Assembly: GCA_030428695.1 (NCBI GenBank)
Contig: JAUIEM010000283.1
Location: 1-13,145 of the forward strand
Direction of reading: 5' to 3'
DNA from: a bacterium
Lineage (GTDB): Bacteria > Planctomycetota > J058 > JAJDCP01
Length of the DNA stretch: 13,145 nt
Shown: one piece after another, positions 6,667 through 13,145 of the stretch
Layout: each line of letters begins with the position of its first letter
Position numbering within the stretch: the first letter of the stretch is position 1
Notes under the pieces: model-generated
Told to the model about the DNA's origin: nothing
What the model saw: the letters and a program-made list of their open reading frames with translations, nothing else
The model's database searches: none
Program-made: the position numbers and the translations under genes

Positions 6667-6911
6667 CACGCCACCTCCTCGGCCAGGCCGGCGGCCAGGA
6701 ACCCGTCGAGGAGCGAGGCGGCGCGCTCCTCCGTGGTCGTGCCGGTGACGGTGACCTCGGCGCTCTGGAACTTGCGGGCGGTCTCGACGAGGAAGTCGAC
6801 GTACTCGTCGACGGTCTTCCCCTCGGTGAACATTGTCCCCGCCTTCATCTGCTCGAGGATCTCGACAGGCGTCCCCTCGTGCTCGGCCCCGTCGTTCAGT
6901 CGGATCTTCAT
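6666..6911 (-). CDS. unrecognised small acidic protein (81 aa) in amidoligase cassette
   Basis: I do not recognise a named family. The protein starts MKIRLNDGAEHEGTPVEILEQ, a beta-hairpin-like strand leading into a helix, continues with a helix around VDEYVDFLVETARKFQ (34-49), a strand SAEVTVTGTT (50-59), and ends in a helix EERAASLLDGFLAAGLAEEVA. It is acidic, without Cys or membrane segments. The ribosome site GGAGGTGA six bases before ATG 6911 is the strongest in this cassette, so it may be made in quantity. It is 24 bp downstream of the zinc-ribbon gene, and its stop overlaps the DUF5049 start. It might be a structural partner or the protein substrate of the amidoligase; that is a guess from position and expression signals. 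Confidence 0.78.
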   Translation of the reverse strand: MKIRLNDGAEHEGTPVEILEQMKAGTMFTEGKTVDEYVDFLVETARKFQSAEVTVTGTTTEERAASLLDGFLAAGLAEEVA

Positions 6912-6935
6912 GGCTCACCTCCAATCCGGTTCATG

Positions 6936-7163
6936 TCACGCCAGCCCCAGCGGGAAGGACGGATGGTGCTCGTCGAAGCGGACGCCCCCCTCGTAGAGGT
7001 GGCCCGCCGCGAGGCAGCCTCCGCACAGCGGCAAGTCGACCACCGTCCCACCCAGCTCGACCCGGATCCAGAACCCGCCCTTCTCGAACGCCTCCCGGCA
7101 GTAGGCGCAGGTGTGGCGGTTGCTGTAGGGGTTGATGCCGACCTTGACCCGCAGAGCTGTCAT
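6936..7163 (-). CDS. four-cysteine zinc-ribbon-like protein (75 aa)
   Basis: Start ATG 7163 overlaps the amidoligase stop by four bases (ATGA), which fixes the start and implies coupled translation. Two CxxC knuckles, CAYC (C19-C22) and CGGC (C47-C50), are 24 residues apart and frame a beta-rich stretch FEKGGFWIRVELGGTVVDLPL, a typical treble-clef or zinc-ribbon layout. The C-terminus has GVRFDEHHPSFPLGLA, with two His that could add ligands. No nuclease or polymerase signature is seen. It probably is a nucleic-acid- or protein-binding accessory of the amidoligase, given the coupling. I do not recognise a named family; the metal-binding prediction is good. Confidence 0.78.
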   Translation of the reverse strand: MTALRVKVGINPYSNRHTCAYCREAFEKGGFWIRVELGGTVVDLPLCGGCLAAGHLYEGGVRFDEHHPSFPLGLA

Positions 7164-8128
7164 GGCGTGCCTCCCGCGTTCTCGTCGGCCCCCGTCTCCG
7201 CCTTCTTCGCGTCCTTCTTCTCGCGCGGAGGCCGACCGTTCTTCCAGGCCGCCGAGCCCGCGAGCCGCTCGAGCAGGAACTTGCGGGCCGTCTTGAACTC
7301 GTCGCCGATCAGCCCGAGATGGAGCAGGAAGACGCGGAAGTCGTACTTCGAGGAGGCGCCGACCCGCTTCTTGCGCCAGCGCGCGTTCGGCGTGTTGAGC
7401 GCCTTGGCGCAGAGGGCGACGGCGAACTGGACGCAGGTCTTGACCTTGCCGGCGTGGAGCGTCCCCTCGAAGTAGCGGAACTCGATCGTCCCGCGGAACC
7501 AGACGCTGTGGAGGTTCAGGCCCCGGTAGCGCGTCGGCGAGTAGTGATGCCGGTCGTCGCCATCCCGGCTGCCGTACCAGAGGCGCTTGATCCGCCCGGG
7601 CGCGCGCGCCGGCCGCCGCGTGATCCCCTCGGCGAAGCGTTCGTCCATCGGCCGGCAGTAGCGGTCCTTGCGCCCCTCCTGCACGCCGAGGGCGGCGAAG
7701 ATCAGATCCTCCTGCTTGTAGACGATCCGGGACAGGCTGGTCAGGGCGCGGGTGTCGAAGCGCTCGGCCCCGACGTGGACGTGGATGCCGCAGTGGGCGG
7801 TGGCCCGGGCACCGCATCGGCGGACGGCCCGGACGACCTCCTGGAGCTCCGGGATGTCCTCGTAGGCGAGGATGGGCGTCACCACCTCCGCCCGCCGGTC
7901 GCGGGAGACATCGATGAGCGCCGAGTCGGAGACGATGTGCCACTCCCGGCCGCGTGCGTCGGTCACCACCCACGGGTCGTAGCAGGCCGGCGAGCCAACA
8001 TGGCGGATGGTCCCGCCGACGACCGACTGGACCGCCCCGGCGACCTGCTGCCGGCTCCGGCGAACGGTCTCGATCTCGACGCCGAAGCGGAGCTCGCGGA
8101 GATCGACGGTGGCGGCCGGCTCGGTCAT
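7160..8128 (-). CDS. amidoligase (Amidoligase_2, glutamine-synthetase-like COOH-NH2 ligase, 322 aa)
   Basis: The glutamine-synthetase-like amidoligase family is shown by FGVEIE (15-20, the first metal-binding Glu pair), SDSAL (67-71) with EVVTPIL (81-87, second acidic site), CGIHVHVG (113-120, the family's His motif), RYRGLN (200-205) and TIEFRYFEGTL (214-224, with the final catalytic Glu and Arg). The family is predicted to use ATP to join a carboxylate to an amine. The C-terminal 35 residues are Lys/Glu-rich and disordered-looking. ATG 8128 overlaps the stop of the upstream gene (ATGA); the longer open frame in the same phase from 8488 contains the start of that upstream gene, not an N-terminal extension. 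Downstream come a zinc ribbon, DUF5049, class II amidotransferase and cyclotransferase genes, a set known around such ligases. The substrate is unknown: peptide tag, cell-wall or nucleotide modification are all possible. Confidence 0.9.
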   Translation of the reverse strand: MTEPAATVDLRELRFGVEIETVRRSRQQVAGAVQSVVGGTIRHVGSPACYDPWVVTDARGREWHIVSDSALIDVSRDRRAEVVTPILAYEDIPELQEVVRAVRRCGARATAHCGIHVHVGAERFDTRALTSLSRIVYKQEDLIFAALGVQEGRKDRYCRPMDERFAEGITRRPARAPGRIKRLWYGSRDGDDRHHYSPTRYRGLNLHSVWFRGTIEFRYFEGTLHAGKVKTCVQFAVALCAKALNTPNARWRKKRVGASSKYDFRVFLLHLGLIGDEFKTARKFLLERLAGSAAWKNGRPPREKKDAKKAETGADENAGGTP

Positions 8129-8452
8129 GCGGTGACCTCCCCGAGGTCGGCCTCGAAGAGGAGGTTCCCGTCGCCGTCGAGGACCTCGACGCGGACGGCC
8201 CGCTGGAGCGCCTCGCCGCTCCCCCCCGCGGGCGATGGCCCGGGCCGCCCGCATGGCGACCAGCCGGCCGTAGGCCTCGATCTCGGCTTCCCTGTGCTCT
8301 CTGAAGAGCGTCGGGTTCTGCTCGCAGGTCAGGCCGCCCCGGAACTGCCGCTCCAGGTCGCGGAGCGACGCCTCGAAGCAGATGTCGACCATCTCGCTCG
8401 CGGGCGTGGGGTCGGTGACCACCCAGAGCCTGTCGTCCGGTCCGTATCGCAT
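8125..8452 (-). pseudogene. small cassette gene split by a frameshift at a G7 run (108 aa if joined)
   Basis: ATG 8452 follows AGGAG at nine bases. The first frame reads MRYGPDDRLWVV and stays protein-like through EAYGRLVAMRAARAIARGG, up to a run of seven G on the coding strand (8221-8227). After the run that frame becomes an Arg/Pro-rich shadow, while the next frame reads ALQRAVRVEVLDGDGNLLFE and ends VTA with a TGA that overlaps the amidoligase ATG (ATGA). Removing one G gives a single clean 108-residue protein. So either the run has a one-base error, or the gene is broken, or a +1 slip joins the halves. The family is not recognised: it has a helical N-terminal part and a C-terminal beta hairpin (VRVEVLDGDGNLLFEADLG). 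The 184 bp upstream (8453-8636) holds no gene I can support and a hairpin without a T-tract. Confidence 0.72.
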
Positions 8453-8636
8453 GCGCTCGCGCTCCTTCCGCAAGATATTTAGCGCCAATGGGTTGCGCGC
8501 CAGTCTTGGTCACATACATGCGTAGGTCGCCGGACATAGCAAGTCCTTCCTGCGCCTTTCGAAGGCGGGCGCGGATGGAGTCCGAGACGACCTGTCGAAG
8601 GGGAGGCGAGGACCCGCGAGAGGCGCCCCGCGGCGG

Positions 8637-9020
8637 CTACCGGAGCTTCTCGACCCGGGGACGGAGCTCGCCGCCGGCGTACTCCATGGCGACCGCCACG
8701 CGGCGGTCCTCCCGGGACGTCAGCTCATGCTCGATCCGGGCCTCGATCTCAGGGTCGCCGATCGGCATCGGCACCCGCTCGCGGACGAGGTCCCGCGCCC
8801 GGGCGAGCTTCTCGGCCGAGGAGACCTTCTCCTCGGGGTTCTCCTTGAGCCGGTTGGCCGCCCAGCGCTCCGCGTTGGAGCAGGCGATCTTCACCCAGCG
8901 CTCGACCTCGTCCTCGAGCTGGAGGCGCCGGACGATCCGGATCCGCTGGATCAGGTGGATGACGATCGGGCTGGAGATGACCGCGCAGAGCAGGGGGATC
9001 ACGATCTCGAGCCAGGACAT
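8637..9020 (-). CDS. LLH-holin-like membrane protein (127 aa)
   Basis: One N-terminal membrane helix (about residues 3-24, WLEIVIPLLCAVISSPIVIH) is followed by a basic stop and a long charged helical tail: VERWVKIACSNAERWA (39-54), ENPEEKVSSAEKLARARDLV (60-79), and DPEIEARIEHELTSREDRR (89-107). This order of a TM helix, a Val-Glu-x-x-A helix, an E-K-x-x-A element and a final I-E-x-x-I/V helix is that of phage LLH-type holins. ATG 9020 has GAGAGGAGAG upstream and lies 18 bp after the XhlA-like stop. With that gene and the lipoprotein it makes a plausible lysis group. A general phage membrane protein is the alternative, because holin families are poorly conserved. Confidence 0.62.
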   Translation of the reverse strand: MSWLEIVIPLLCAVISSPIVIHLIQRIRIVRRLQLEDEVERWVKIACSNAERWAANRLKENPEEKVSSAEKLARARDLVRERVPMPIGDPEIEARIEHELTSREDRRVAVAMEYAGGELRPRVEKLR

Positions 9021-9038
9021 GACGACTCTCCTCTCTCG

Positions 9039-9305
9039 TTACTTGGTTCCGAAGATCCAGTCCTTGAGCGTGGCGACGGCCAGGGCGATGCCCGCGGCGA
9101 GAATAGACCAGAGCGTCTTGATGCGGGTGAGCTGGCGGTCGTGCTCCTGGACCTGCTGCTCGATGACGAGGAGGCGGTCGATCTTCTGCTCCATCGCGCG
9201 GAGCGTCGCCCGCAGCGCGGCCAGCTCGCTGAGCGCATCGAGCAACCGCTCGTTCATGGTCTTCTTGAGGTTCCTCGCGGTGTGGTTCTCGCCGTGACCT
9301 TCCAC
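9039..9305 (-). CDS. XhlA-like coiled-coil membrane protein (88 aa)
   Basis: A long amphipathic helix (about residues 17-62: NERLLDALSELAALRATLRA, then KIDRLLVIEQQVQEHDRQLT) leads into one C-terminal membrane segment LWSILAAGIALAVATL (65-80) and a short KDWIFGTK tail. This is the plan of the XhlA family (PBSX and other Gram-positive phages), where XhlA works with a holin in lysis. I chose GTG 9305: it sits 14 bases after the preceding stop with GAGGAAGGGA at the right distance, whereas ATG 9257 (72 aa) has only a weak purine run. The ATG start remains possible and keeps the whole domain. The next gene, 18 bp on, is a holin-like protein, which supports the role. Confidence 0.7.
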   Translation of the reverse strand: MEGHGENHTARNLKKTMNERLLDALSELAALRATLRAMEQKIDRLLVIEQQVQEHDRQLTRIKTLWSILAAGIALAVATLKDWIFGTK

Positions 9306-9319
9306 GCTCCCTTCCTCCG

Positions 9320-9613
9320 TCAGATCAGGGCCTTGGCCGAGGAGCGGACGAGCAGCCCCACCAGGTGGCCGACGTCCTCGAGGAACGCGTCCACGTCCGC
9401 GCCCTCCTCCCGGGCCTCCCGGATGAGCGCCCGCGCCGCCGCGACCGACTCCGCCTTGTGGCGCCGGTCGTACTCGACCCGCACGTCGTCGAACTTCCCG
9501 AGCAGGAGCTTCCCGACCAGCGGGAGCGCGTCCCGGCCGAGGCGTTCGAAGATCTCGGGGTTCTCGCGGGCGAAGTCCTGCGCCCTCTCCAGGGCCTCGT
9601 CGAAGTCGGTCAT
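9320..9613 (-). CDS. unrecognised helical protein (97 aa)
   Basis: No family is recognised. The protein starts MTDFDEALERAQDFARENPEIFERLG, has a moderately hydrophobic stretch ALPLVGKLLLG (29-39), a basic middle, an Ala/Arg-rich helix AESVAAARALIREAREEGAD (54-73) and ends DVGHLVGLLVRSSAKALI. It is almost entirely helical, with no Cys and no clear transmembrane segment. Its start overlaps the lipoprotein stop by four bases (ATGA), so the two are translationally coupled; the XhlA-like gene follows after 14 bp. It may be a cytoplasmic or peripheral member of the lysis/membrane group, but the sequence does not show what it does. Confidence 0.75.
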   Translation of the reverse strand: MTDFDEALERAQDFARENPEIFERLGRDALPLVGKLLLGKFDDVRVEYDRRHKAESVAAARALIREAREEGADVDAFLEDVGHLVGLLVRSSAKALI

Positions 9614-9951
9614 CGCCCACCTCCTCGCTCGGGGAGCGGCTTGCCGTCGGCCCAGTCCTCCAGCTCCCGCAGCGTGGGCGGGAGCTCCCGGCCGAGGCGG
9701 AGGTACTCTTCCTCGTCGGCCAGCAGCCGTTCGATCTGGGCACGCTCGGCCTCGTCCTCGGTGCGCTCCAGCGCCTCGCGCAGCGCCTGGAGGCGCTTCT
9801 CGATCTCGGGCTGCTCGTGGGCGACGTAGTCGCGTATCCCCTCTGAGAGGAGGTGGATGCCTCCCCGCACCTTGTCGGGCGGGAGGCTCCGGCAGCCGCC
9901 GGCGAGAAGCAGGACAAGGGCGGCGAGCACACCCGGTAGCAGTCGTCTCAT
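9610..9951 (-). CDS. small lipoprotein with coiled coil (113 aa), possible spanin-like role
   Basis: A lipoprotein signal peptide: two Arg, a hydrophobic core LLPGVLAALVLLLAGG and Cys20 as the lipidation site (LAGGC, with Ala at -3, an acceptable lipobox). The mature part is a charged helix: EGIRDYVAHEQPEIEKRLQA, ALERTEDEAERAQIERLLAD, then a Pro-rich end PPTLRELEDWADGKPLPE. The start ATG 9951 has GGGAGGTGAT upstream and is 20 bp from the preceding stop. Small coiled-coil lipoproteins next to holin genes are often outer-membrane spanins (Rz1/o-spanin), but no inner-membrane partner is recognisable and the protein is longer than Rz1, so this is only a suggestion. It could equally be a phage-encoded surface or exclusion lipoprotein. 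Confidence 0.8.
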   Translation of the reverse strand: MRRLLPGVLAALVLLLAGGCRSLPPDKVRGGIHLLSEGIRDYVAHEQPEIEKRLQALREALERTEDEAERAQIERLLADEEEYLRLGRELPPTLRELEDWADGKPLPERGGGR

Positions 9952-9970
9952 CGCATCACCTCCCGTGAGC

Positions 9971-10243
9971 TCAGGGACCCGGCGCTGCGGACCCGAGGCC
10001 CGCCGCCCCCCTCATGACCACCCGCCCCCGGCGGACGCGGCACGAGCCGATCCGGGCCAGGACGCGGGCCTCGACATGGAACCGCCCCAGGACGTAGCCC
10101 GCGGGTGCGCGCAACGTCGCCGGGTCCGGCTCGTTCAGAAACACCTTGTGGATCCCACCCGTCGCCGGCCGGTACAGGAGCCACACGGTGCGGTGCGCGC
10201 CGGCATGGCCGAGGACCGGGTGGATGGCGTGGCGCTCGCTCAC
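9971..10243 (-). CDS. unrecognised small protein (90 aa) after the structural gene
   Basis: Start is GTG 10243, overlapping the stop of the large structural gene by four bases (GTGA), with GGGAGG about nine bases upstream; the much longer open frame in this phase is a shadow of that gene. The protein is beta-rich and basic: RTVWLLYRPATGGIHKVFLNE (18-38), PAGYVLGRFHVEARVLARIG (47-66), then a basic hairpin RVRRGRVVMRG (69-79) and a Gly/Ala/Pro tail. No signal peptide or membrane segment. No family is recognised. The tight coupling suggests it works with, or is assembled onto, the large protein, for example as a small tail or capsid accessory. That is inference from position. Confidence 0.7.
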   Translation of the reverse strand: MSERHAIHPVLGHAGAHRTVWLLYRPATGGIHKVFLNEPDPATLRAPAGYVLGRFHVEARVLARIGSCRVRRGRVVMRGAAGLGSAAPGP

Positions 10244-13059
10244 CAGCTCACACCTCCCGCGACGAAGGGCTGGAGCGGGCCTACGCGGATCAGGTCCGAG
10301 TACCAGCCCGGCACGCCCGCGAAGTTGACCGCCTGGAGCTTGTAGATCCCGTGGACCGGCGGCAGCCGGTAGCTCCGCCACTCGGCGCCGTAGTAGAGGC
10401 GCACCGGTCCGGCGAAGGACGGGTCGAAGGTGAAGCGCCCGGCGTCGAAGTCGACGACCACGAAGTCGGGGCCGAAGAGCGGCGTGCCATCCGGCGCCGC
10501 CCGCGTGGTCGGGCTCTTCATGACGTTGGCCCGGACGACTGCGCGGAAGGCGACCGCGTTGCGCGCGATCTTGAAGCCGTCGAACTCCGGCAAGCCTGGC
10601 AGCGACTCCGGGAGCGGCTCGGCCAGGCGCAGGCGGTTGTTGACGGTGTCTACCGCCACCACCGTCGCCCGCCAGCCAGTGGGCCAGCGGTCGTCGACGA
10701 CGCGGACGACGTCGCCGCGGCTGAAGCGCTGGGGCGTGCAGACCTCGAGGGTGTTCCCGCCCGGCGCGAGATCGTTCCACAGGCGGCAGGGCTCGATCGG
10801 CTTGGACCAGATCCCCCGCCACTCGGCCGGGTCGATGACGGCGCCTGTCTCCCCCACGAAGGGGAAGTTGCGGGTGTGGCCGTCGCCATCGCAGAGCAGG
10901 ACGCCGGCGTCCTCGAAGGGGCCGTGGAGCGTGCAGCGGCTCGCCGCGGCTTCCCAGTAGCGGAACCACCAGCGGATGCAGATCCCGTCGGTGGCGGAGA
11001 CCAGGTCGACGAGCCCGGGCGATGCCTCCCAGTAGTAGCCCATCGCGTCGCGGGGGCTCACCAGCAGCGCGGCCTTGAGCTCGGTCAGGAACTCGGCGCC
11101 GACCTGGGGCGGCTCGAAGAAGCGGACGCGGACCTGGTTGTCGTTGGGCTCGATGGCGACCACCTCGCCGTAGAGGCCGTAGACCGAGGGGTCGTGCGGG
11201 CTGGCCTCGACCTCGCAGCTCGAGATCCGGCAGCGGGGATGCCCCGGGTGGCAGTCGTTGCGCAGCCACACCGGCATGCCGACCGCGAAGCCGGTCGCGT
11301 CGGCCGGGGAGACGATGACCTCGACCTCCGCCGTGCCGGCGGGGACCGGGACATCGACGGCGATCAGGCTCTCGCGCGCCCCCTGGGGCGAGCCGGGCCC
11401 GTGATAGAGGGTCACGTAGATCGGCTCGCCGGTCCTCGGGTTCTGCGGGAGGTCGGGCGGGACCTCGGGATCGTTGCGCCCGCCTCCGGCGTGGAGGACC
11501 TGCCCGGGCGTCGAGCGCGAGCCGATCCCGATCCAGGCGTCGGGATGCTCGGGGATGCAGTACTCCAGCGCGAACATCTCGCCGTAGACGGTGGGCGTCC
11601 CCTTGAAGCCATCGTCGGGGAGGATGCGGTGCAGCAGCGGGTCCGAGACGAAGTCGCCGATGCGCTGGATCTGCGGGAACTCGGGAGCGCACTCGCAGTC
11701 GCCGGCGAGGAACTCGAAGGGGCGCGCCCGGGCCACGACCGCCCGGCAGAGCGCCGAGGCGATGTAGGCCGGCTCGATGAAGACGTTGCGGCAGCCCTCG
11801 AAGGGCGCCTCGCGGTAGTGCGCCGCGCCGAAGCGGAGGCCGCGCTCCTCGTCGAGGATGCCAGCGGCTCGGTTGTCCTCGGTCGCCTTGACCAGCACGA
11901 CGTCGGCCTCTTCCCAGCCGGGGTCGCCGTGGAAGCGGAGGTCGTGGAGCCGGTTGGACGGAGCGACGATGACCGGGACGAGCTCGCGCGAGATGGCGCT
12001 CTCGACCTGGACGACGTGGCGGGCGCCGATGTCCTGCCAGTAGGTGTCGAGCGCAGCCTGGTCGGCATGCGCGGCGAAGTCCTCCAGCGGCTCGACATCG
12101 GGGACACCGTCTCCGTCGAGGTCGACGCCTCGGGCCAGGCCGAAGGAGTCGAACCAGAGCGTGCTCTGGGTTCCCGCAGGCGCGGGATGCGGCGTCAGCG
12201 TGAGGCGCAGGCCGACGACCGCCTGGAAATCGAAGCCCGTGGGCGTGACGACCGCCTCGAGGGGCACCTCGACCGGGACGAAGACGCCCGCCGGTAGCGC
12301 GACCGTCGCACCGAGCGTGACCAGCTCACGGAGCAGGGCGTCGGAGGTCAGCGGATCGATGATCACGATGTCGGTCGGCTGCAGCGTGCCGACCTGCACC
12401 GTGGCGATCTGGCCCGCGGCGTCGACGAGCCCGACCGCGAAGTCGACCGGCGTCCCGAGCTTGCCGGCGACGACGAAGCGCAGGTTGCCGAGCGTGCCGT
12501 CGGGGTTGACCGCCGCGACCGTCTTCTCGCCTGGAGGCAGCCCTTCGGCCGCGCCGAGGGCGCCCTGAAGGATGGTCACCGGGTCGGCGTTCGGATCGAG
12601 GAGCACGCGCAGGGAGTTGGGCGTGGCGTCGTGGAAGGTGCCGTCGAGGGTCGGATAGCCGACGTCTCCCGCACCGGGAACCGATGGCGCGACGACGCCG
12701 AAGGCGCCGGTAAGGGTCACCGACTGGCCGTCGGGGTTCCGGACCGTCAGGGCCACCGGGCCGAGCGTGACCTCGGCGGCGAGCTGGGCCTGCACCTGGA
12801 CGAGCGTCCCGCCGTTCAGGACCGCCGGAGCGCCGAACGCGATGCCGGCCGCCGGCGCCGCCGAGACCGTCAGTCCTGACTGGAAGCCGGCTCCGAACAC
12901 CTCGAGGAGCTGGGTCGTGGCCGGGAAGACCTCGGTCGGGGAGACGGCCTCGATCAGCGGCGGCGGGAGCGCCACCGAGACCGGCACGGTTCGCGTGAGA
13001 CCGCCCGCCTTGAAGGTCGCGCCGGCGCCGCCAGGGCCGAAGACACTCCGGGGATCCAA
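10240..13059 (-). CDS. large IPT/TIG-containing phage-type structural or adhesin protein (about 930 aa; true start not visible)
   Basis: An extracellular-type beta-sandwich protein. Residues below are counted from TTG 13059. Residues 34-123 look like an IPT/TIG domain ([45 protein letters not shown]). A calcium-loop-like [11 protein letters not shown] lies at 313-323. The C-terminal two-thirds is rich in Trp, Tyr and Cys (for example CEC at 455-457, C603, C610, C615, C723). Two similar beta modules lie at 589-650 and 778-815. No signal peptide, sortase motif or membrane helix is seen. It heads a run that leads to lysis-type genes, so a phage tail, fibre or other virion protein is likely. TTG 13059 is only the first start-like codon; the bases left of about 13020 fit this protein, but those to the right encode a SUMT fragment in another frame, so the first dozen residues are doubtful and the real N-terminus may be missing. 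Confidence 0.75.
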   Translation of the reverse strand: MDPRSVFGPGGAGATFKAGGLTRTVPVSVALPPPLIEAVSPTEVFPATTQLLEVFGAGFQSGLTVSAAPAAGIAFGAPAVLNGGTLVQVQAQLAAEVTLGPVALTVRNPDGQSVTLTGAFGVVAPSVPGAGDVGYPTLDGTFHDATPNSLRVLLDPNADPVTILQGALGAAEGLPPGEKTVAAVNPDGTLGNLRFVVAGKLGTPVDFAVGLVDAAGQIATVQVGTLQPTDIVIIDPLTSDALLRELVTLGATVALPAGVFVPVEVPLEAVVTPTGFDFQAVVGLRLTLTPHPAPAGTQSTLWFDSFGLARGVDLDGDGVPDVEPLEDFAAHADQAALDTYWQDIGARHVVQVESAISRELVPVIVAPSNRLHDLRFHGDPGWEEADVVLVKATEDNRAAGILDEERGLRFGAAHYREAPFEGCRNVFIEPAYIASALCRAVVARARPFEFLAGDCECAPEFPQIQRIGDFVSDPLLHRILPDDGFKGTPTVYGEMFALEYCIPEHPDAWIGIGSRSTPGQVLHAGGGRNDPEVPPDLPQNPRTGEPIYVTLYHGPGSPQGARESLIAVDVPVPAGTAEVEVIVSPADATGFAVGMPVWLRNDCHPGHPRCRISSCEVEASPHDPSVYGLYGEVVAIEPNDNQVRVRFFEPPQVGAEFLTELKAALLVSPRDAMGYYWEASPGLVDLVSATDGICIRWWFRYWEAAASRCTLHGPFEDAGVLLCDGDGHTRNFPFVGETGAVIDPAEWRGIWSKPIEPCRLWNDLAPGGNTLEVCTPQRFSRGDVVRVVDDRWPTGWRATVVAVDTVNNRLRLAEPLPESLPGLPEFDGFKIARNAVAFRAVVRANVMKSPTTRAAPDGTPLFGPDFVVVDFDAGRFTFDPSFAGPVRLYYGAEWRSYRLPPVHGIYKLQAVNFAGVPGWYSDLIRVGPLQPFVAGGVSW

Positions 13060-13145
13060 CGGGCGGCGACTCCGGAGGTCTGCAAGGCCTCGAGTTCCTC
13101 GCCTCCACGTCCGAAGAGGAAGGGATCCCCCCCTTTGAGTCGCAC
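12954..13145 (-). pseudogene. cobA: uroporphyrinogen-III C-methyltransferase (SUMT/CobA) fragment, broken at about 13020-13031
   Basis: In the frame beginning at 13145, residues 1-42 read as an internal piece of [24 protein letters not shown] (2-21), then [18 protein letters not shown] (25-42). The Gly-Gly-Asp-Pro and [11 protein letters not shown] elements are the SAM-binding core of this precorrin-2/sirohaem enzyme. The gene enters from beyond the window edge. After base 13020 the family's expected A-G-I-P-L-T-H sequence is missing: the frame turns Arg-rich and stops at 12954, while the structural protein takes over in another frame. The break falls in GCGGCGCCGGCG (13020-13031). It is either a truncated gene at an insertion border or an assembly chimera. 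SUMT identity is firm; the cause of the break is open. Confidence 0.82.

Noticed and set aside
8459..8537. Short reading frame starting ATG 8537 (MSGDLRMYVTKTG...) with AGGAAGGA upstream, in the gap before the 108-aa gene
   Set aside because: The frame has no stop of its own and runs as a shadow through the next genes down to 6936; protein-like sequence ends after about 25 residues. A leader peptide cannot be excluded but is not supported.
6936..8537. 533-codon minus-strand frame across the amidoligase gene
   Set aside because: Most of it is an Arg/Pro-rich shadow of the amidoligase; only its last 75 codons (the zinc-ribbon protein from ATG 7163) are real.
8553..8567. Hairpin CGCCTT-TCG-AAGGCG after the holin-like gene as a terminator
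   Set aside because: The stem is only six pairs and no T-tract follows on the minus strand.
10105..12297. Long open frame of 730 codons on the plus strand opposite the structural gene
   Set aside because: It is an antisense shadow of a high-GC gene: Arg/Asp/Val-rich, no recognisable domain, and no sensible ribosome site. The same holds for the 514-codon plus-strand frame at 2533-4077.
1..13145. CRISPR arrays, tRNA or rRNA genes, insertion sequences
   Set aside because: I saw no regularly spaced repeats, no tRNA-like cloverleaf with conserved T-loop, no rRNA-like stretch and no transposase signature in any frame.

Overview
The window is high-GC bacterial or phage DNA (about 68% GC in sampled lines from 5.2 to 13 kb, falling to about 52-60% in sampled lines left of about 1.08 kb). 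Every credible gene lies on the minus strand, so it reads from right to left. Packing is tight: several start/stop overlaps of the ATGA, GTGA or TGATG type and gaps mostly below 25 bp. Taxonomy cannot be fixed from the sequence; nothing beyond high GC points to one phylum.

Right end (13145 to about 13020): a clear fragment of a uroporphyrinogen-III C-methyltransferase (SUMT/CobA) breaks off inside a GC-rich 12-mer and passes straight into a different gene in another frame. This is either a real junction or a chimeric assembly join.

13.0 to 8.6 kb: a phage- or prophage-like block. It holds a large Cys-rich beta-sandwich structural protein with an N-terminal IPT/TIG-like domain, two unrecognised small proteins, a small lipoprotein, an XhlA-like coiled-coil/TM protein and an LLH-holin-like membrane protein. 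The last three look like lysis or membrane genes, although no endolysin is seen here.

8.45 to 5.25 kb: a compact seven-gene cassette. In order of transcription it contains a 108-residue protein broken at a G7 run, a GS-like amidoligase (Amidoligase_2 type), a four-cysteine zinc-ribbon protein, an unrecognised 81-residue protein, a DUF5049-type protein, a class II glutamine amidotransferase and an AIG2/GGCT-type gamma-glutamylcyclotransferase. Together these predict formation, exchange and removal of amide or gamma-glutamyl linkages on an unknown substrate, a theme described for amidoligase neighbourhoods by Iyer, Abhiman, Burroughs and Aravind.

5.2 to 1 kb: a BREX-like defence operon with its own promoter. 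Its order is an excisionase-type HTH regulator, a DUF499 AAA-type ATPase (918 aa), a compact PglZ protein (333 aa), an ASCH/PUA-like protein (171 aa), and a DUF1156 DNA methyltransferase that runs off the left edge. Two 15-bp direct repeats overlap the promoter and probably form an operator. This gene order does not match any canonical BREX layout I know. The most interesting content is this PglZ-ASCH-methyltransferase arrangement and the amidoligase cassette next to it.
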